Counted from the first letter of the stretch, positions 45,119 to 57,206 are shown. The stretch is 64,000 nt of DNA from Ailurus styani (GCA_002007465.1 LNAC01000769.1:482166-546165), one strand, 5' to 3'. The notes: a model not told the origin generated them from the sequence alone. A program made the numbers and translations.

Positions 45119-45893
45119 GCTTTTATGGTGTTCTCCGAGGTCAAGTAGGGAAACACGCACCAAAACAGATCATTAAATGCAAGCCACTGGGTCCACACCT
45201 TAGGGAGTCATTGGGACGCTTCACTGAGATGGACCTCTTGGGTTGAATTGCCAAGAATGAGCAGGAGTCATTTAGGAAAAGTTTCCTGGAAGAGAGAATG
45301 CATTAGCAAAGCAATGGAAGAGAAGAGCAGGGTGGTTTATGTGGGGAAAGTTCACTTCTCCTGCAGTAAGCAGGTACAGGCAAGGACCGGAGGGAGGGCT
45401 GAAGAGCAAGCCTGCGACCACAGAAGGCTGTGTTGCCACACAAAGGAAGATATTTCTCGTTCTCAAATTTTATCTTGTTTCACAGACAGCCCTTCTAATT
45501 TGTAACAAATTTAATCCCTTCCAGTTGAATCTTCTGGGGTCCTGGGTCTCAGCCTCTGCTGTACGTGAGAGTCACACAAAGGGCTTTAGAGATGCTCAAT
45601 GCTCAGTCACGTCTGGTACCAACTACCTGAGATGCAGGCATCAGTCCTCTGACAGCTTCCGAGCTGGTTAGCTTAGCCCGGGCTGAGAAGCACATCACTA
45701 TCTGCTCTTTAATGAAGGTAAGAAAGGTAAATTCTAGGCACTGCTTACTTTCCTCTGAAGTTCACATCCCTTCCTTACTGTGCTGCTCCGTGGTCACTCA
45801 GCACCTGTCACAGTTACCCATGAACTTATTGACAATTAAAGGAAACATGGGCTGCAATGGAACTTTCGTATGGGGTTTTTATCAAAGGCTCTC
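45119..45893. other. Unassigned sequence with a possible MER20-like scrap
   Basis: 45560-45680 may be a diverged hAT element ('ctgtacgtgagagtcacaca'). No gene recognised. Confidence 0.4.
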
Positions 45894-46006
45894 AATGATC
45901 TCGCTAGGTGGTGGGTATGAAGGAGGGCACGTGTCGCATGGAGCCCTGGGTGTGGTGCATAAACAATGAATCTTGGATCCCTGAAAAAATAAAAAAGAAT
46001 GATCTC
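45894..46006 (+). mobile_element. Very short young L1 3' end with target duplication
   Basis: About 95 bp of L1 3' UTR on + ('gaaggagggcacgtgtcgca', 'gtgcataaacaatgaatctt') with a short A/T tail. 9-bp target duplication 'aatgatctc' at 45894-45902 and 45998-46006. Same 3' UTR type as 21153-21294 and 28989-29681. Confidence 0.85.
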
Positions 46007-47043
46007 TTTAGGAACCACACTCCTGGAAAGGGAAGACACACAGAGGGGGGTCCTGGTACAATTTCAGAGGTCACTGCAGTCCTCCCCCAGTTCAGTGCCT
46101 GACATCCCAGGCTTCTGCCTCTCTCACCACTTCCTGATGACTTGCTGCCCGGTTCTGTGTGAGCTGATGTTTCTGTTCTTGCCTTAGAAATTAGACATTT
46201 ATGCGTGACACATCGGACTCGAAAGTTAAGTCACCGATTTTAAATAAGCAAAGGAGAGTCGCAGCAGTTCTTTGCAGGATGGCTGGGCTCATGGGTTGCT
46301 AAAATTCTTTAATTTTTTGGTCCGTTTCATTGCTTTGTCTATTTTCAATGGTCATGAAATTTTGGAGGGTGGATTCAGGAACAAGTGTGTCTAGACTTTG
46401 AGCCAGTTCTGGCGAAGGAGACGCCGTTTCTCTTATGAAAGCAGATGTGGAAGAGAGAGAGAGGGTCTTGGGGAGATAAGTGGATCCGGGTTGAAATCCT
46501 CAGTCTGACCACTAAGCCGTCCCCACCCCTCAGAGCCCTGTCCTTACCTGCAGGGGCATTTTAACGCCATCGGGCTACTAGGGTGACACTCTGACGGCTT
46601 ATGTAGAACATTGAACATCAGCTTACGCAGGAATAAGGTGATGCAGGTGGTACCAGTTCTGCTAGAGACAGAGTCTCTGGAGAATGCGTCAGCTCCGAGG
46701 CAGAGATACACATGCTGATTGAAGAGCTGTCCTGTCTTGGGTTCCGTGCTCGCCTGACACACACGAAGGTGGTGGACGAGAGCCCTGTCCCCAAGTGTCT
46801 TGAGATAATCACTGTTCATTTCCACCTGATGCCCACTTGCAGAATATACTATGTAATCATTGAAAATAATGATTTAGAGGGTTATTAGTACCTGGGATAT
46901 CTTCTGCCAGATGCTATTGTGTGAGAAAAGCAGGATTTAGAAGAGGCACATAAAATATTCTTTTTTTAAGAAAACAGTGACAAAACCCTCCCCCGGAGAT
47001 GCACATTCACATAATGAGGATACGCCTACGAAGACATGTGTGT
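46007..47043. other. Unassigned sequence, no gene seen
   Basis: No repeat or gene recognised. A 93-codon minus frame (46544-46825) appears to be chance. Confidence 0.5.
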
Positions 47044-47219
47044 AAATAGAGGTGGACTACTGGGGGGTGGGAGGGTAGGGATAGGGTGGATGGTTATAGA
47101 CATTGGGGAGGGTTTGTGCTTTGGTGAGTGCTGTGAAAGATGTAAGCCTGATGATTCACAGACCTGTACCCCTTGGGCAAATAATAAAAATAAAATTAAA
47201 AAAAAAATAGAGGTGGACT
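47044..47219 (+). mobile_element. Very short young L1 3' end with perfect 15-bp target duplication
   Basis: About 146 bp of L1 3' UTR on + ('gggtagggatagggtggatg', 'gtgagtgctgtgaaagatgt', 'acctgtaccccttgggcaaa') with an A-rich tail. Flanked exactly by 'aaatagaggtggact' at 47044-47058 and 47205-47219. Same 3' UTR type as the L1 at the window's right end, but different from the copy at 45894. Confidence 0.95.
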
Positions 47220-47346
47220 GAAGGAAACCCACATCAGGTGTCAGCACAGCTCACCGGTGGGGCAGGGATGGGGACAATGCCACAGCAGGTGTTAGCACGG
47301 GTGACAAAGGCGTGGAGGATAAGACTCATTCAGGTAAAGGGTTGTG

Positions 47347-47347
47347 T

Positions 47348-47381
<34 letters not shown>

Positions 47382-47390
47382 TGTGTGGTT
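47347..47390 (+). repeat. (GT)n(GA)n microsatellite
   Basis: About 12 GT units followed by (GA)n and more GT. Confidence 0.95.
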
Positions 47391-47485
47391 TCAAAAACAA
47401 ATGCAGTCAAACTAATGATATACTAAATGCTGGCTAACTGAATGTCATTTAACAAATAAAAAAAGAAGAGATGCAGTCAGAGATA

Positions 47486-47884
47486 GTCACGGGCTGAACT
47501 GTGTCTCCCAAAAAAGCACACTGAAGTCTGAGCCCCCGGTACCCCCCAGACTGTGACCTTATTGGAAACAGGGTCATTGCAGATGTAACCAGGTAACGTG
47601 ATGGATGTCCCTACGTGGAGAACGAAGGTGGCCCCGGGAAGACGGACGCTCACAGAGAAGGCAAGGACGACAGCGATGCTGGCCAGTGAGGGGACGCCGG
47701 GCGCCGGCGCCCCCAGAGCCAGAAGGGGCAAGAAGGACCCGCCCCCAGTGCCTTCAGAGGAAGCGCAGCCCTGCCGACACCTTGATTTTGGACTTCCAGA
47801 CTCCGGAACTGTGAGCAAACACACTTCCATTGTTCTAAACCACAAAGTTTGTGGCATTTTCTTACAGCAGCGCAGAGAGACTCA
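47486..47884 (+). mobile_element. MaLR (MLT1-type) LTR, CpG-dense
   Basis: Starts 'acgggctgaactgtgtctcc', then 'gtgaccttattggaaacagg', 'gtcattgcagatgtaaccag', 'ctgccgacaccttgattttg', 'gacttccagactccggaact' and 'ccacaaagtttgtggcattt', the full 5'-to-3' order of an MLT1-class LTR. The middle (about 47610-47790) is unusually rich in CpG. Frames of 105 (+) and 126 (-) codons through it are a by-product of GC content. Confidence 0.82.
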
Positions 47885-48489
47885 CAGGGTCATCATTCTT
47901 GATTCTGTCTTATAACCTGGCTTTTTATTCAATAAAATATTGTGAACTTCTTTCCGTGTCATTAAAGCTGCAGCTACGAAAGTCAGGATTCAGTTTTCTT
48001 TCGCCTCTGAAAGGGTGAGTGCATTTTTTAGACCATATACTTTACACATACATAAAGTACATATACTTTATACCTGATAAAGGAAACCCGACCTTGCAGC
48101 CTGGAGATTTGGGGTTGGGGCCTTCTCTCACACGCGCAAACCCGTGGCTGTGTTCTCGTGTCTCCTTTGCCTGTGTTGAGTGCTGGCCACTCTCCAGGCC
48201 TTGTGCGTGGCACTGAGGATACCACACGGGCCACAGTGTCAGACGTGGGTCCTGGCAGGTGGCTTCTTGGGACACCCGGCCAGAGCCCCAGGCCCAAGCC
48301 AGCCCAGGAGCTCTGAACGTGTAGCTCTCGGGGCGCAACATGGGCCTGGGGGCACAGAGCTGGACCCACGGACAGCCCACGGACAGGTCAAGGGCTCTCC
48401 CTTCCCCAGAAGACCAGAGCTAGTAAGTTTCCTGCTAACCTGTTTGGACAGATGCTCAGAATGAAAATCATATTTATTTATAGAAAAGG
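47885..48489. other. Unassigned sequence with an ancient repeat scrap
   Basis: 47895-47990 ('cctggctttttattcaataa', 'attgtgaacttctttccgtg') belongs to the unnamed old repeat also seen near 53870. 48060-48440 is GC-rich, with chance frames on both strands. Confidence 0.4.
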
Positions 48490-48605
48490 AAGAACTAGGG
48501 GCACCTGGGTGGCTCAGTCAGTTAAGCATCCAGCTCTTGATTTTTGGCTCAGGTCATGATCTCAGGGTCATGGGATAAATAAAATCTTTAAAAAATTAAG
48601 AACTA
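48490..48605 (+). mobile_element. Can-SINE with internal deletion
   Basis: Head 'gggcacctgggtggctcagt', 'aagcatccagctcttgattt' and 'ggctcaggtcatgatctcag' jump at 'catgggat' directly to 'aaataaaatctttaaaa'. About 90 bp of middle and CT-rich sequence are missing. 8-bp target duplication 'aagaacta' at 48490-48497 and 48598-48605. Confidence 0.93.
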
Positions 48606-48639
48606 ATGTTCATAGCAGACTTTTTATGGCACAAAATGT

Positions 48640-48830
48640 TTAGTACTACCTGTATTCTTACATTTATGAACTTATTTAACCTCATGATATGCTAATGCCC
48701 TGAATACCAGTTACCATCCTCATTTTACAGCTGTAAAGCTGAAACAGAGAGGCTAAGCCACTTGCCAGAGGTCACAAAGCTAATAAGGGGTAGAGCTTGG
48801 AATTTGAAGGCAGACAGTCTGGCTGCAGGG
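48640..48830 (-). mobile_element. MIR SINE
   Basis: Reverse complement of MIR: 'aacttatttaacctcatgat', 'ccatcctcattttacagctg', 'aaacagagaggctaagccac', 'ttgccagaggtcacaaagct', 'aataaggggtagagcttgga'. Diverged, as usual for MIR. Confidence 0.75.
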
Positions 48831-50579
48831 GCTAAGTTTGCATCCACGAGGCTCTCTGTACTTTTAATGATATTCTGGGCTTTCTGCTATGATAACATAC
48901 AGTTTTGGTCTTCACATTTTCAAGTGGTAGAAATAACCAAGAAGGGAAAGAAAAAAGAAATTTGGAATAATCTAATTTCATCAAAAAGGTACAAAATACT
49001 TTTACTCTAGAGGAAATCAAGCCAAAAGCTTGTTGGGTAACTTGAAGTGCCTTCGTGCAAAGGGGAGCGTATGGGTTCAAGGAGTTCAGGTCAGATTCGA
49101 GGAAGCACTTCCCAGTGGGCTGGGGCCAAAGGTGATTAAGAAGAACCTGCCCCGCCCCAGCTGAGCTCAGACAGATGTGCCCGAGGCCATCTGGTTCTTA
49201 AGGACGAGGCTGGCTGGGGCGTCCTCCAGCCTCCATGAACCTGACCAGATGCTCTTAGGAGCAGCTACTGTTTCAAGAGCCAGTTCGGCCAGTTACGTTA
49301 TTGCCTGTCTTTCTAGCTAAGGACTTCAAGCAGCATCATGAAGGGCCTCCCCAGATGCCTGCGTGAGATGATTTAAGCGAATGAGGAGCGACACAAGTCC
49401 TAGTGGTTCCTTTAGGTAAAGGAGCATTTGAATGGCTTAATGAAGTGCTCAGAAGCCAATAGGGTGGAGAGGAGGAGGAGGCAGGGGGGCTGTAGGGAAA
49501 AGATTTGACCGGAATGAGACAGGACCCCTGCCCAGCCAGCAGGGGAGGGAGAGCAGTCTGCAAACCGCACTACCGCCCACCTGCCACCTCTCAGCTCCAG
49601 CAGCCCCCCTCGGAGAGGCAGCCGGGACGGTAACCTCCTTGTTTAGAAGCTCCTGCCTCCCCAGCTGGCCTCGTTCTGAGATAATGTCCCAGCTTTTCTT
49701 GCAACTTGCAAAATGCTAGCCCTGTTGCCCCATTGGTTTCCAGATAAGAATCTCTCCCTCTTTCCCCAAAGGATATTTTTTTTTTATATAAGTAGGATTC
49801 TTTTTTCCTGGACAATGCAACACTGAGTTCTGGTATTAGGAAGGAGAGAAAAAGCTGATTGCCTTCAGCGTGTTTGGAAATCACAGAGGGGGTGGATGTG
49901 AATTCTGTTACATGTAATATTAGTGTCTGGGTAAGTGTGTGTTGGTGACAGAAAGCCAAGGTCCCAGGGGCTGGAGATGGAGCAGCAGCGAGATCTACGG
50001 TTCTAGATGGACACCTGGCTTGGCTCAGTGTGCCTTCTCTGATGTGCTCTGAGGCCTGAGCGTTTGGGTCAGTCTCAGCAAGATCAGACATTATTACTGT
50101 GTGTCTAGAACCTCCTTCCACCTCCTTCAGGATGCCCGCCTGGAAGAAGTCAGCTTATATTAGCATTCAGTTTTGAAGGGAAAGGGTGGGAGACATCTGT
50201 AAGCTGGTCACTGTGTTGTTAAAAACAGTACTCATTTCAAAATCTTCTGGAAACCAGCCGAGCCCAGCCCCCACTGTGCTGAAGCGGGGTGGGGGGGAGA
50301 GAGGGTGATGAGATAGTCCAAGTGGCAGGAACCAGGCCCCTGTCATCTCTGAAGACCCCCCAGTGGACCACGTTGAGGCCTTCGGCTCTTGCTCTGGGTG
50401 CAACGTGGACATGCAGTGCGGTCCATGGCAAAGGAATGGCTTGGCCCGGCTTGAGCCCTCGGAGGCTCACCGGCTGCTGGATTGAGATGGGGAGTGAAGG
50501 GGGGACCCCCGATTCAGAAGCTAGTGCGGCAATCCGGGAGACAGGCGATGGGGCTGGGGACAGAGGGAAGGGAGAGCCG
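48831..50579. other. Unassigned sequence, no gene seen
   Basis: Includes the longest frame in the window, 176 codons on minus (49591-50121). Its translation is low in known motifs, it has no family match I can make, and a rough estimate of chance frames in 64 kb makes one of this length unsurprising. Confidence 0.5.
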
Positions 50580-50790
50580 ATGGGACTTGATTGTTAGGTG
50601 CGAAAGAGAAGCATTAAGGATGACCCAGAAGCTTCAAGAACGGGGGACTGGAAGAATGGAGTTGCTGCCAGATAAGGTGGAGGAGTCTACTGGGAAGATT
50701 CAGGCTTAAAGAGAACCTTGTGGATAGCCAAGTGGAGATGCCAAGCAAGCAGCTGAATTACACTAGCCTAGGACTCAGAAAAGTGACCTG
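50580..50790 (+). mobile_element. Ancient interspersed repeat, same unresolved family as 14393-15130
   Basis: 'gcattaaggatgacccagaa' and 'agccaagtggagatgccaag' with 'caagcagctgaatta' match the remembered block order of that family's middle. Confidence 0.4.
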
Positions 50791-50828
50791 GATGAAAAAT
50801 AAGAATGCGGGAGTCATGGCACATGGAT

Positions 50829-51097
50829 GGTGTGATGGTTATTTCACATGTCCCCTTGGCTACCCGGTAGGACCCAGTTATTTAGTCAAACACTCTCCAG
50901 CTGTTGCTATGAAAGTATTTTGTATATATAGTTAGATGTAGATGTGGTCAGATCAATTAACCTTAAGGAAAGGAGGTTACCCTTGATACTGTGGGTGGGC
51001 CTTGTCTGATCAGTTGAAGGCCTTCAGAGCAAAAACTGTTTTTCAGAGGAGAAATTCTGCCTCCAGACTGCAGCATCCACTCCTGCCTGAAGGTCAA
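50829..51097 (+). mobile_element. ERVL (MLT2-type) LTR, 5' part
   Basis: 'tgtgatggttatttcacatg', 'ccttggctacccggtaggac', 'ttagtcaaacactctccagc', 'tgtgggtgggccttgtctga', 'gttgaaggccttcagagcaa' and 'ctccagactgcagcatccac' follow the 5' two-thirds of an MLT2-class LTR. It stops where a (TTTTC)n tract begins. No retroviral coding sequence is attached. Confidence 0.72.
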
Positions 51098-51099
51098 TT

Positions 51100-51143
51100 G
51101 ATTTTCTTTTCTTTTCTTTTCTTTCTTTCTTTTTTTTTTTTTT
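51100..51143 (+). repeat. (TTTTC)n pyrimidine tract
   Basis: Short, impure T/C tract ending in a poly(T) run, directly after the truncated LTR. Confidence 0.9.
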
Positions 51144-51317
51144 GGTAAGATGAGATGACTAACAGCAAGTTTCCATGCTGATGGAAATGAGCTCCCAGGG
51201 ACAGTACCATCAACAGTGAAGTTGATGATATGAGAGAGGAAGGAGGCTTTGCCGGACCAGGGCTCCAGAGGGCTGTAGGTCAGCCTTTGACAGAAATGTG
51301 AATTTGTCTCCAACAGG

Positions 51318-51492
51318 AGCTGTCAAATTTGCAAGTGCATCACAACTGACCCAAGGGCTTCTTAAAACCCAGAATTCTGGACTCCACCCCAGAGTTGCAG
51401 GCCTGCAATCTGACCTGTGAATTTGCATTTCTTCCCAGTTCCCAGGGGACCCTGATGCTGCTGGTCCGGGACCACACTCTGAGAACCACAGA
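51318..51492 (+). mobile_element. MER20 (hAT-Charlie)
   Basis: 'agggcttcttaaaacccaga' and 'gtgaatttgcatttcttccc' lead to 'gatgctgctggtccgggacc' and 'cacactctgagaaccacaga', which is the MER20 3' terminus. The left end is degraded. Confidence 0.8.
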
Positions 51493-53528
51493 CTTACGGT
51501 GAGTCAATGGGAAGGAGAATATGTAAACACAGATGCTTGAGAGAAGAGAGGCGTGGCGGGGACTGACCAACCATGCCCTCGGGTGCTTCCAATTTCCCAG
51601 TCGAGGAGAAAGCCAGGCCCCTTGCTGAAATGGGGGAGAGGAGAAGGGTGTGGGCACCTGAGGAGAGAGGGAAATCTGGGGAAATAGTCATGGAGGGGAA
51701 GTGGGAAAGAGAGTCACCTGGAGCAGGTAGGTCATAGGCGTGACATCCATCCCTGCAGCCCACTGGGGCTTCTCCATCACGAATTTCAAGTGAGCTCAGG
51801 CAACACGCTGTGCTTTTTTCTTAGCTCTATTCAACTGGCAGAGGGCTGGATTTCAGAGTAGTGGTTTTGCTGAGTGAGTGTGAGCAGGTAGGACAAAGCA
51901 GGAGGGCAAGAGAGTCTAGGATGGAGGCAAAGAGAAATGGCAGTGAGTGCGCAAAGAAAGGGAGCTGAGTAAGGAGGGGAGAGACGGGAGAGGCTGGTGG
52001 TCCAGGAGAGGGGAGGCGGGGACTGAGCCTGAGCGGCACCAACCTGGACCCTCAACCAGAGGGGACGTTAGTCAAAGACAGTAAGGAGGGGTGGCCTCGC
52101 AGTGGGAAGAAGGTGAGAGCGGACTGTGTGAACTCCTGGCTCTGATCGGACTTGCTAAGTCCCCGTGTCGCTGTGCTCTCACCTCTGTCCAGAGCGGCCC
52201 CCCGAGCTGCCGCACCACCTTCTGGCTGTCGCCTGACTCTGGGAACCGACAGCAAGGACCATGGATCCGAGTCTGCCCTCCAGGGTCAGCGTTTGCCAGG
52301 ATGGAAGGGCAGCCTCGCCCAGACGAAGGCGTCAGCCACAGCGTGCAAGGTCTAGCCCACCTGGGTGGGGGGGCTGATTTTGTATTTAGCTGCCGACTGG
52401 GTTACAGGGACCCCAGAAGCTGCAGGATGGATATTGATCCTTGATCATGGTCTTACCAGGGGTCCTGAGACCCATCCCACCAAGGGGGACCCTGGTATCC
52501 TTTGGGGGATTCAGACCTGCCCTACGTGGATCTGTCTGGAAAAAAGCAACCTACACTGTGGGCTGCCTCGTGTTTATTGTTCTGCCTTCTACCTTGTTTC
52601 AACACCTCTGTTGTGTTTCCCATGAGGAAATCCCCAGCAAGGAGGGCCTCAAGTCCACTTCCATCTTGGTCCTCAGCCCACTTCGAATGTTCAGCAATGA
52701 TCTAGACCACTCTTCTCTGCATGTTTTGGCTTCACAGCGAAGCTGATTTTGAATTTAGGGGAAGCATTTGTGAGCATTTATTTAACATCCTTTGGCGTTA
52801 AAAATATTAAACACCTACATAGTTAAGATTATCTAGGTTTGTTGAAGGTTTTCACTGACAAAATTGAAGTATTCCATTATGTTGCTTTTCTGGATGGATG
52901 ATAATGATTTACTCAAAAAAACACACGAGATCTTTGGCTTTTACGCAGCATTCCTGCATAAAGCTTAACTGTGTTATTTGGAAATGCCGAAGAATAAATC
53001 TGAAAGGCCACATAGTGTTCTGGCTACGAACAGCTCAGCCCTATGTGATCACAGAACCCCTGACAACAAGGAATGCATTCAGATAAAATATTAATACAAT
53101 GAAATGAAAACATATTTCTCCTTGCCTTAGGCCACCTCTACGTGCATTTGACACACAGGTGCTTCTGTCTGAGGGTAACCTAGTCTGTGTCCTTGTGGGA
53201 CGTGAAACCGTGGTTGTAACGATACGCTTTAAATTTATTTATTATACTGATGTGATAATTGAATGAGGTGCTGGATCATTTATTCTTGCATTGGGTTTTC
53301 CGTTATGTTCCTGTCTGTTTGTCTTGCTGTCATGTTTCTGCCTCTGCCGTAAAGGATCTCTTCAGTGCTCTCTGTGCCACTGACATCCATCAGAAGGGAG
53401 GGTTGTTTCCTGCATTTGGAAGCACCTTCCAGTTGGAGGGGAGACTGGAGATCACCCATGTGGGTGTGATATTCCCACAGTCGTGGAGAAGCAGCAACTG
53501 AAAAACTCATCTGGAAGGGGCTCGCTCG
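51493..53528. other. Unassigned sequence, no gene seen
   Basis: 51500-52060 is purine-rich on +. 52080-52480 is GC-richer, with overlapping + frames up to 117 codons, none recognisable. No repeat named. Confidence 0.45.
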
Positions 53529-53562
53529 CTCCTTCCTTCCTTCCTTCCTTCCTTCCTTCCTT
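53529..53562 (+). repeat. (CTTC)n microsatellite
   Basis: About 8 CTTC units. The minus frame of repeated Lys-Glu-Gly-Arg is simple repeat. Confidence 0.95.
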
Positions 53563-56500
53563 CTTGACAGATCATTGACTACTTCCATTGTAAGTATCTA
53601 GATTTGGCTAGCATGTGTTCACACCTACTTTGTGTTGGCGTTGTATTTGGCACTTAAAATATGTCATTTTAATTGAATTATTCCATGCAATCTCATCCCA
53701 ACCCAGGGGCATATATTCTTGTTTGAGATGCAGAGAAGAGCGAAGAACTTGTCTCTGTCGATACAGGAGTACGTGATGGTCTCAGTCCAAGTTCAGTGTT
53801 GTTCAAAACCTCATGAAGGGCACCTCATTTATGTTTTATTTAAATCATCGAATACCGTTTTTATTATTATAAAAGCTACATAGGCTCATTGTAGAGAAAT
53901 TCTAATGGTATAAAGAGTAAAATTAAAGTTGTATTTCTGCCACCTAGAGACAACCACTGCTAACTCATTGCTTTTTCTAGGGGTGTGTGTGGGTGTGTGT
54001 ATGTGACTTTAACATATTTGAGTTCATACCATAAATAAATTTTATATTCTGCTTTTTAATTACTTGATACTATATTATGGGCATGTTTTCCTGTTGCTAA
54101 ATTTTTCCAAAGCGTGACTGGTGTAAGGAACTTCATGGCTGGGTCATGATTTATTTAACGTTTCCCTTGCTCATGCTTGTCAGTTTCTCTTTTGATTCTG
54201 AAAATGTTCCGTAGGCACATCTACCCATACGTCTCGGTCAAAATCTCAGGTTCCTTTTCTAGGCACGGTTTCTAAAACTGGGATTACTGGATCCTGTGCC
54301 ACGTGCTCTTGTTTGAGACATCTAGAAAAATTGTTTATCATGCAAGATGCTTCTCTGAGTTTGGAAAGAAGGGGTGTGAATGATCTGCTGTTTTCCTGTC
54401 TTCTTGGAGGTTGAGGACGTTTGCCTGTATGTGTACACGCGTAGGGGACACACATGTTAGTGAACAATGGTAATTCTTCTCAGATTTGCCTTTTTCTTAG
54501 CAGGAATTCTTCCTAGACCCAAGTCATAAGCTGACTGTGAGCCTTACTTTTGTTGGAAATGCAAGTTTTGTCTCTATAAATGGTCTTCACAGGTATTTTT
54601 GTAAGATGTCGGGAGCAGTTAAAAAATGCTAGCCAGAAATTATATTAATCTTGAAAACCCCAATCCGACCAGGGCACTTTAATCCAAAAGATACCTTTGA
54701 AGGTGATCTTTGAAGCTTCTATAGAACTAAATATTCTCCTAAAAAGCAAAGAAACCATGTGACAAATGTGAGAAGTCAGTCCTATAGGGGGACAGAAAAG
54801 TGACTGCCACACTGACACATTTAGTGAAGACTTCAGATACATAAGTGATTTATAATCCTTTTGGAATTAAGGGAAAACATGACGCATTTTTCAAAAGCTA
54901 ACTTTGCCTCCCGTTCATTCTCTCCCCTCCCTCTGTTCCCAAGGTCCCTTGTTATCCTTCCTGTCTGACTGGTCAAACATAACCTTTTAATTTATTTTTG
55001 ACTAGCATCCCTATGGAAATCTAGGGGGGAGAAAGGCTAGCAGGCCATTTCAGTTTTCTCTTCAATCTTTTGTGCCTTCCCTTGTGTCCTCCCTAAACTG
55101 TAAAGTGATTAGATCCTTGCATTGTTTTACGTTTTGAACTTCGACAAACATTCGCTTTTATTTTCCATATTGTTTCAGTAGCTCCACAACGCTCCTCTGG
55201 ATTGGTTAGGAGCGCGCAGCAAATCGGGTGAAAATGGTCTGTTTTATGTTTATTTCCTCCTCCTTTTTTGCTTGCAAAGTCTAATGGCCCGTCATTGCGG
55301 TCTTCACGACTTGCCTTCCTTGTCGTAGGCTGGGGCTCGCAGCGCTTTGCTCTCCCCCATGCTTTCCTTTGTTCTCATTCTCGCCTCTGCTTCTCTTCCT
55401 GCTCTGCCCCTTGGCGGAGCAGGTCCTCAGATGTTCTTGCACATCTGGCCCATTTACAGACCATAACTGCCGACTGTTCGCTTCCTTTTCTCGGTTCTCG
55501 TCGGCCTTCATGGAGCCATAGAGTAAATGCTCTTTTCCCTCATCCGTAATACCTCTCATGCCACTTCTTCGGTGATTTTCCTGATTCTACGTCTTCGGGT
55601 TCATTTTAAGTCCCGCAAAACGAATCCTCCAAAGGGGAAGCTTAAGGGAGATTCTCACATGAGCCCCGGGAATGTATGCTTTTACCTGAGAGGCTACCTT
55701 CTGTTTTTACCCGTTCATATATTTTTTCCCTATGATTTGGTTATGTATAAAGAAGTTTCTGGAATATTCTCTTTTGTTATCGCAGTGTGCATTTCTATGA
55801 GAGTATTCCAGTGAGAAAAGCCACTGGGACATGGTTTTTTGGGGTTTTTTTTTTCCTTTCTTTTTGATAAGCATTCCCTAAGAGAATTCTTTCTGTTTCC
55901 AATTCAGACAAAGCTTCTCATCCCTGAGGAGATAGTTCCCATGTAAGATTAGAGACAAGGAACTCTCACAAATTGCGACTCATTCTCTGTTGAGAACATC
56001 AGAAGGGTGTTTTTTTGAAAGAGTCTTCTCCCGGGGTGGTGTGAAGATTGTCACTTTTTCTTTTCTGGATTCCAACAAGTAGGTGTCAAGCCTAGGTCTG
56101 TCGGAGCTCTTGTGCTATCTTTGAAAAAAGGAGGGATGAAAGGAAAAGATTCAGATCATTGCAAACTTTCTCACAGAAACCCGTTTTGGAAAAATGAAGG
56201 TTTTCAGGACAACTTACTGGTTCTGGGTTGTGACGTACTCGGACCTCACACACATACTCACACAAAGGGGTCTTGGTTCTGTGGGGAAAGAAATTTAATA
56301 TTCCCCCCACCCTGGGAAGCTGGTGATACGAACCAGGTTTTAGTAATATTTTAGTAATATTTTAGTAACATTAATAACATAAGGTTGGGGTCCTTTGACT
56401 CTCCTGAAAGATATAAAAGGAACAGTATCCTGTTCTGTGCCTTTATATGCAGACATTCCTTTGAATAGCTGTTTTGTTTCTTAGGGTTCTTTTACTTGGG

Positions 56501-57206
56501 GGGCTGTGTCGGTGGGTGCAAGAATGGTGAATGGTGTTGCACAGGCTGAAGACCACCTCTGGGAGGCCCAGCATGCTCAGTAAAGGCAGAAGGAATCGAG
56601 ACAGGATATTCTGTTGTTGTCAAGGTGGGGGCTGGGAAAGGGCCTCCGCATTCCCATAATGCAAGGGCAGGATGTGGGGCTCTGCTGGACACTTTTCATT
56701 TGCCCAGGGCTCTGAGCATCCAGGAAGATGATGGTGGGTGGTACAAGGCTCAAAGGGACCCACGTGAACCAGCCCAAAGACAGTGTCACTTAAAGTCATC
56801 CCAGTCCCCATAGCTCTGTCTCTCCAGAGGAGCCCAGGGGACTAGCCCCCAGATTTGGAAATGTTGTCAGAGTTCAGGGTTCTGGAAGACAGTTCTGTGG
56901 AGCTCCATGGAAAGGTGGGTGAAGTGGCCTTCATGAACAGAAACGTCTGGAGCCAGAGGAAGGTGCAGTCTGAACATTGGTGCCTCGTTTTATTGCAACA
57001 GTTACTGGCTGTCGAGTAACAGGGTAGTAATTACTATTGTGACCCTTGCAACCCTTGTGTTTGATGACACGCACACATCGTCAGAGAGTGGGCACAGAGA
57101 ATCACAGCCCACTGGATAACAGACAGAGGCCCTAAAAGCCTCCATAAAAATATTTCAAAGAGCAGATAGAGTTTAGGGAAAATGACAAATGGTTCCTCTT
57201 TAAAAT
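53563..57206. other. Unassigned sequence with MIR and old repeat scraps
   Basis: 53640-53770 resembles MIR in reverse. 53870-54330 ('cacctagagacaaccactgc', 'ggcatgttttcctgttgcta') is the unnamed ancient repeat. 56338-56370 is an 11-bp unit (ttttagtaata) three times. No gene found. The frames of about 90-100 codons near 53280-53588, 55281-55559 and 55527-55814 are unrecognised. Confidence 0.45.

Noticed and set aside
49591..50121. 176-codon open frame on the minus strand, longest in the window
   Set aside because: No recognisable domain. Rough estimate: with about 128,000 codon positions in six frames and about one stop per 20 codons, a frame this long is expected about once by chance.
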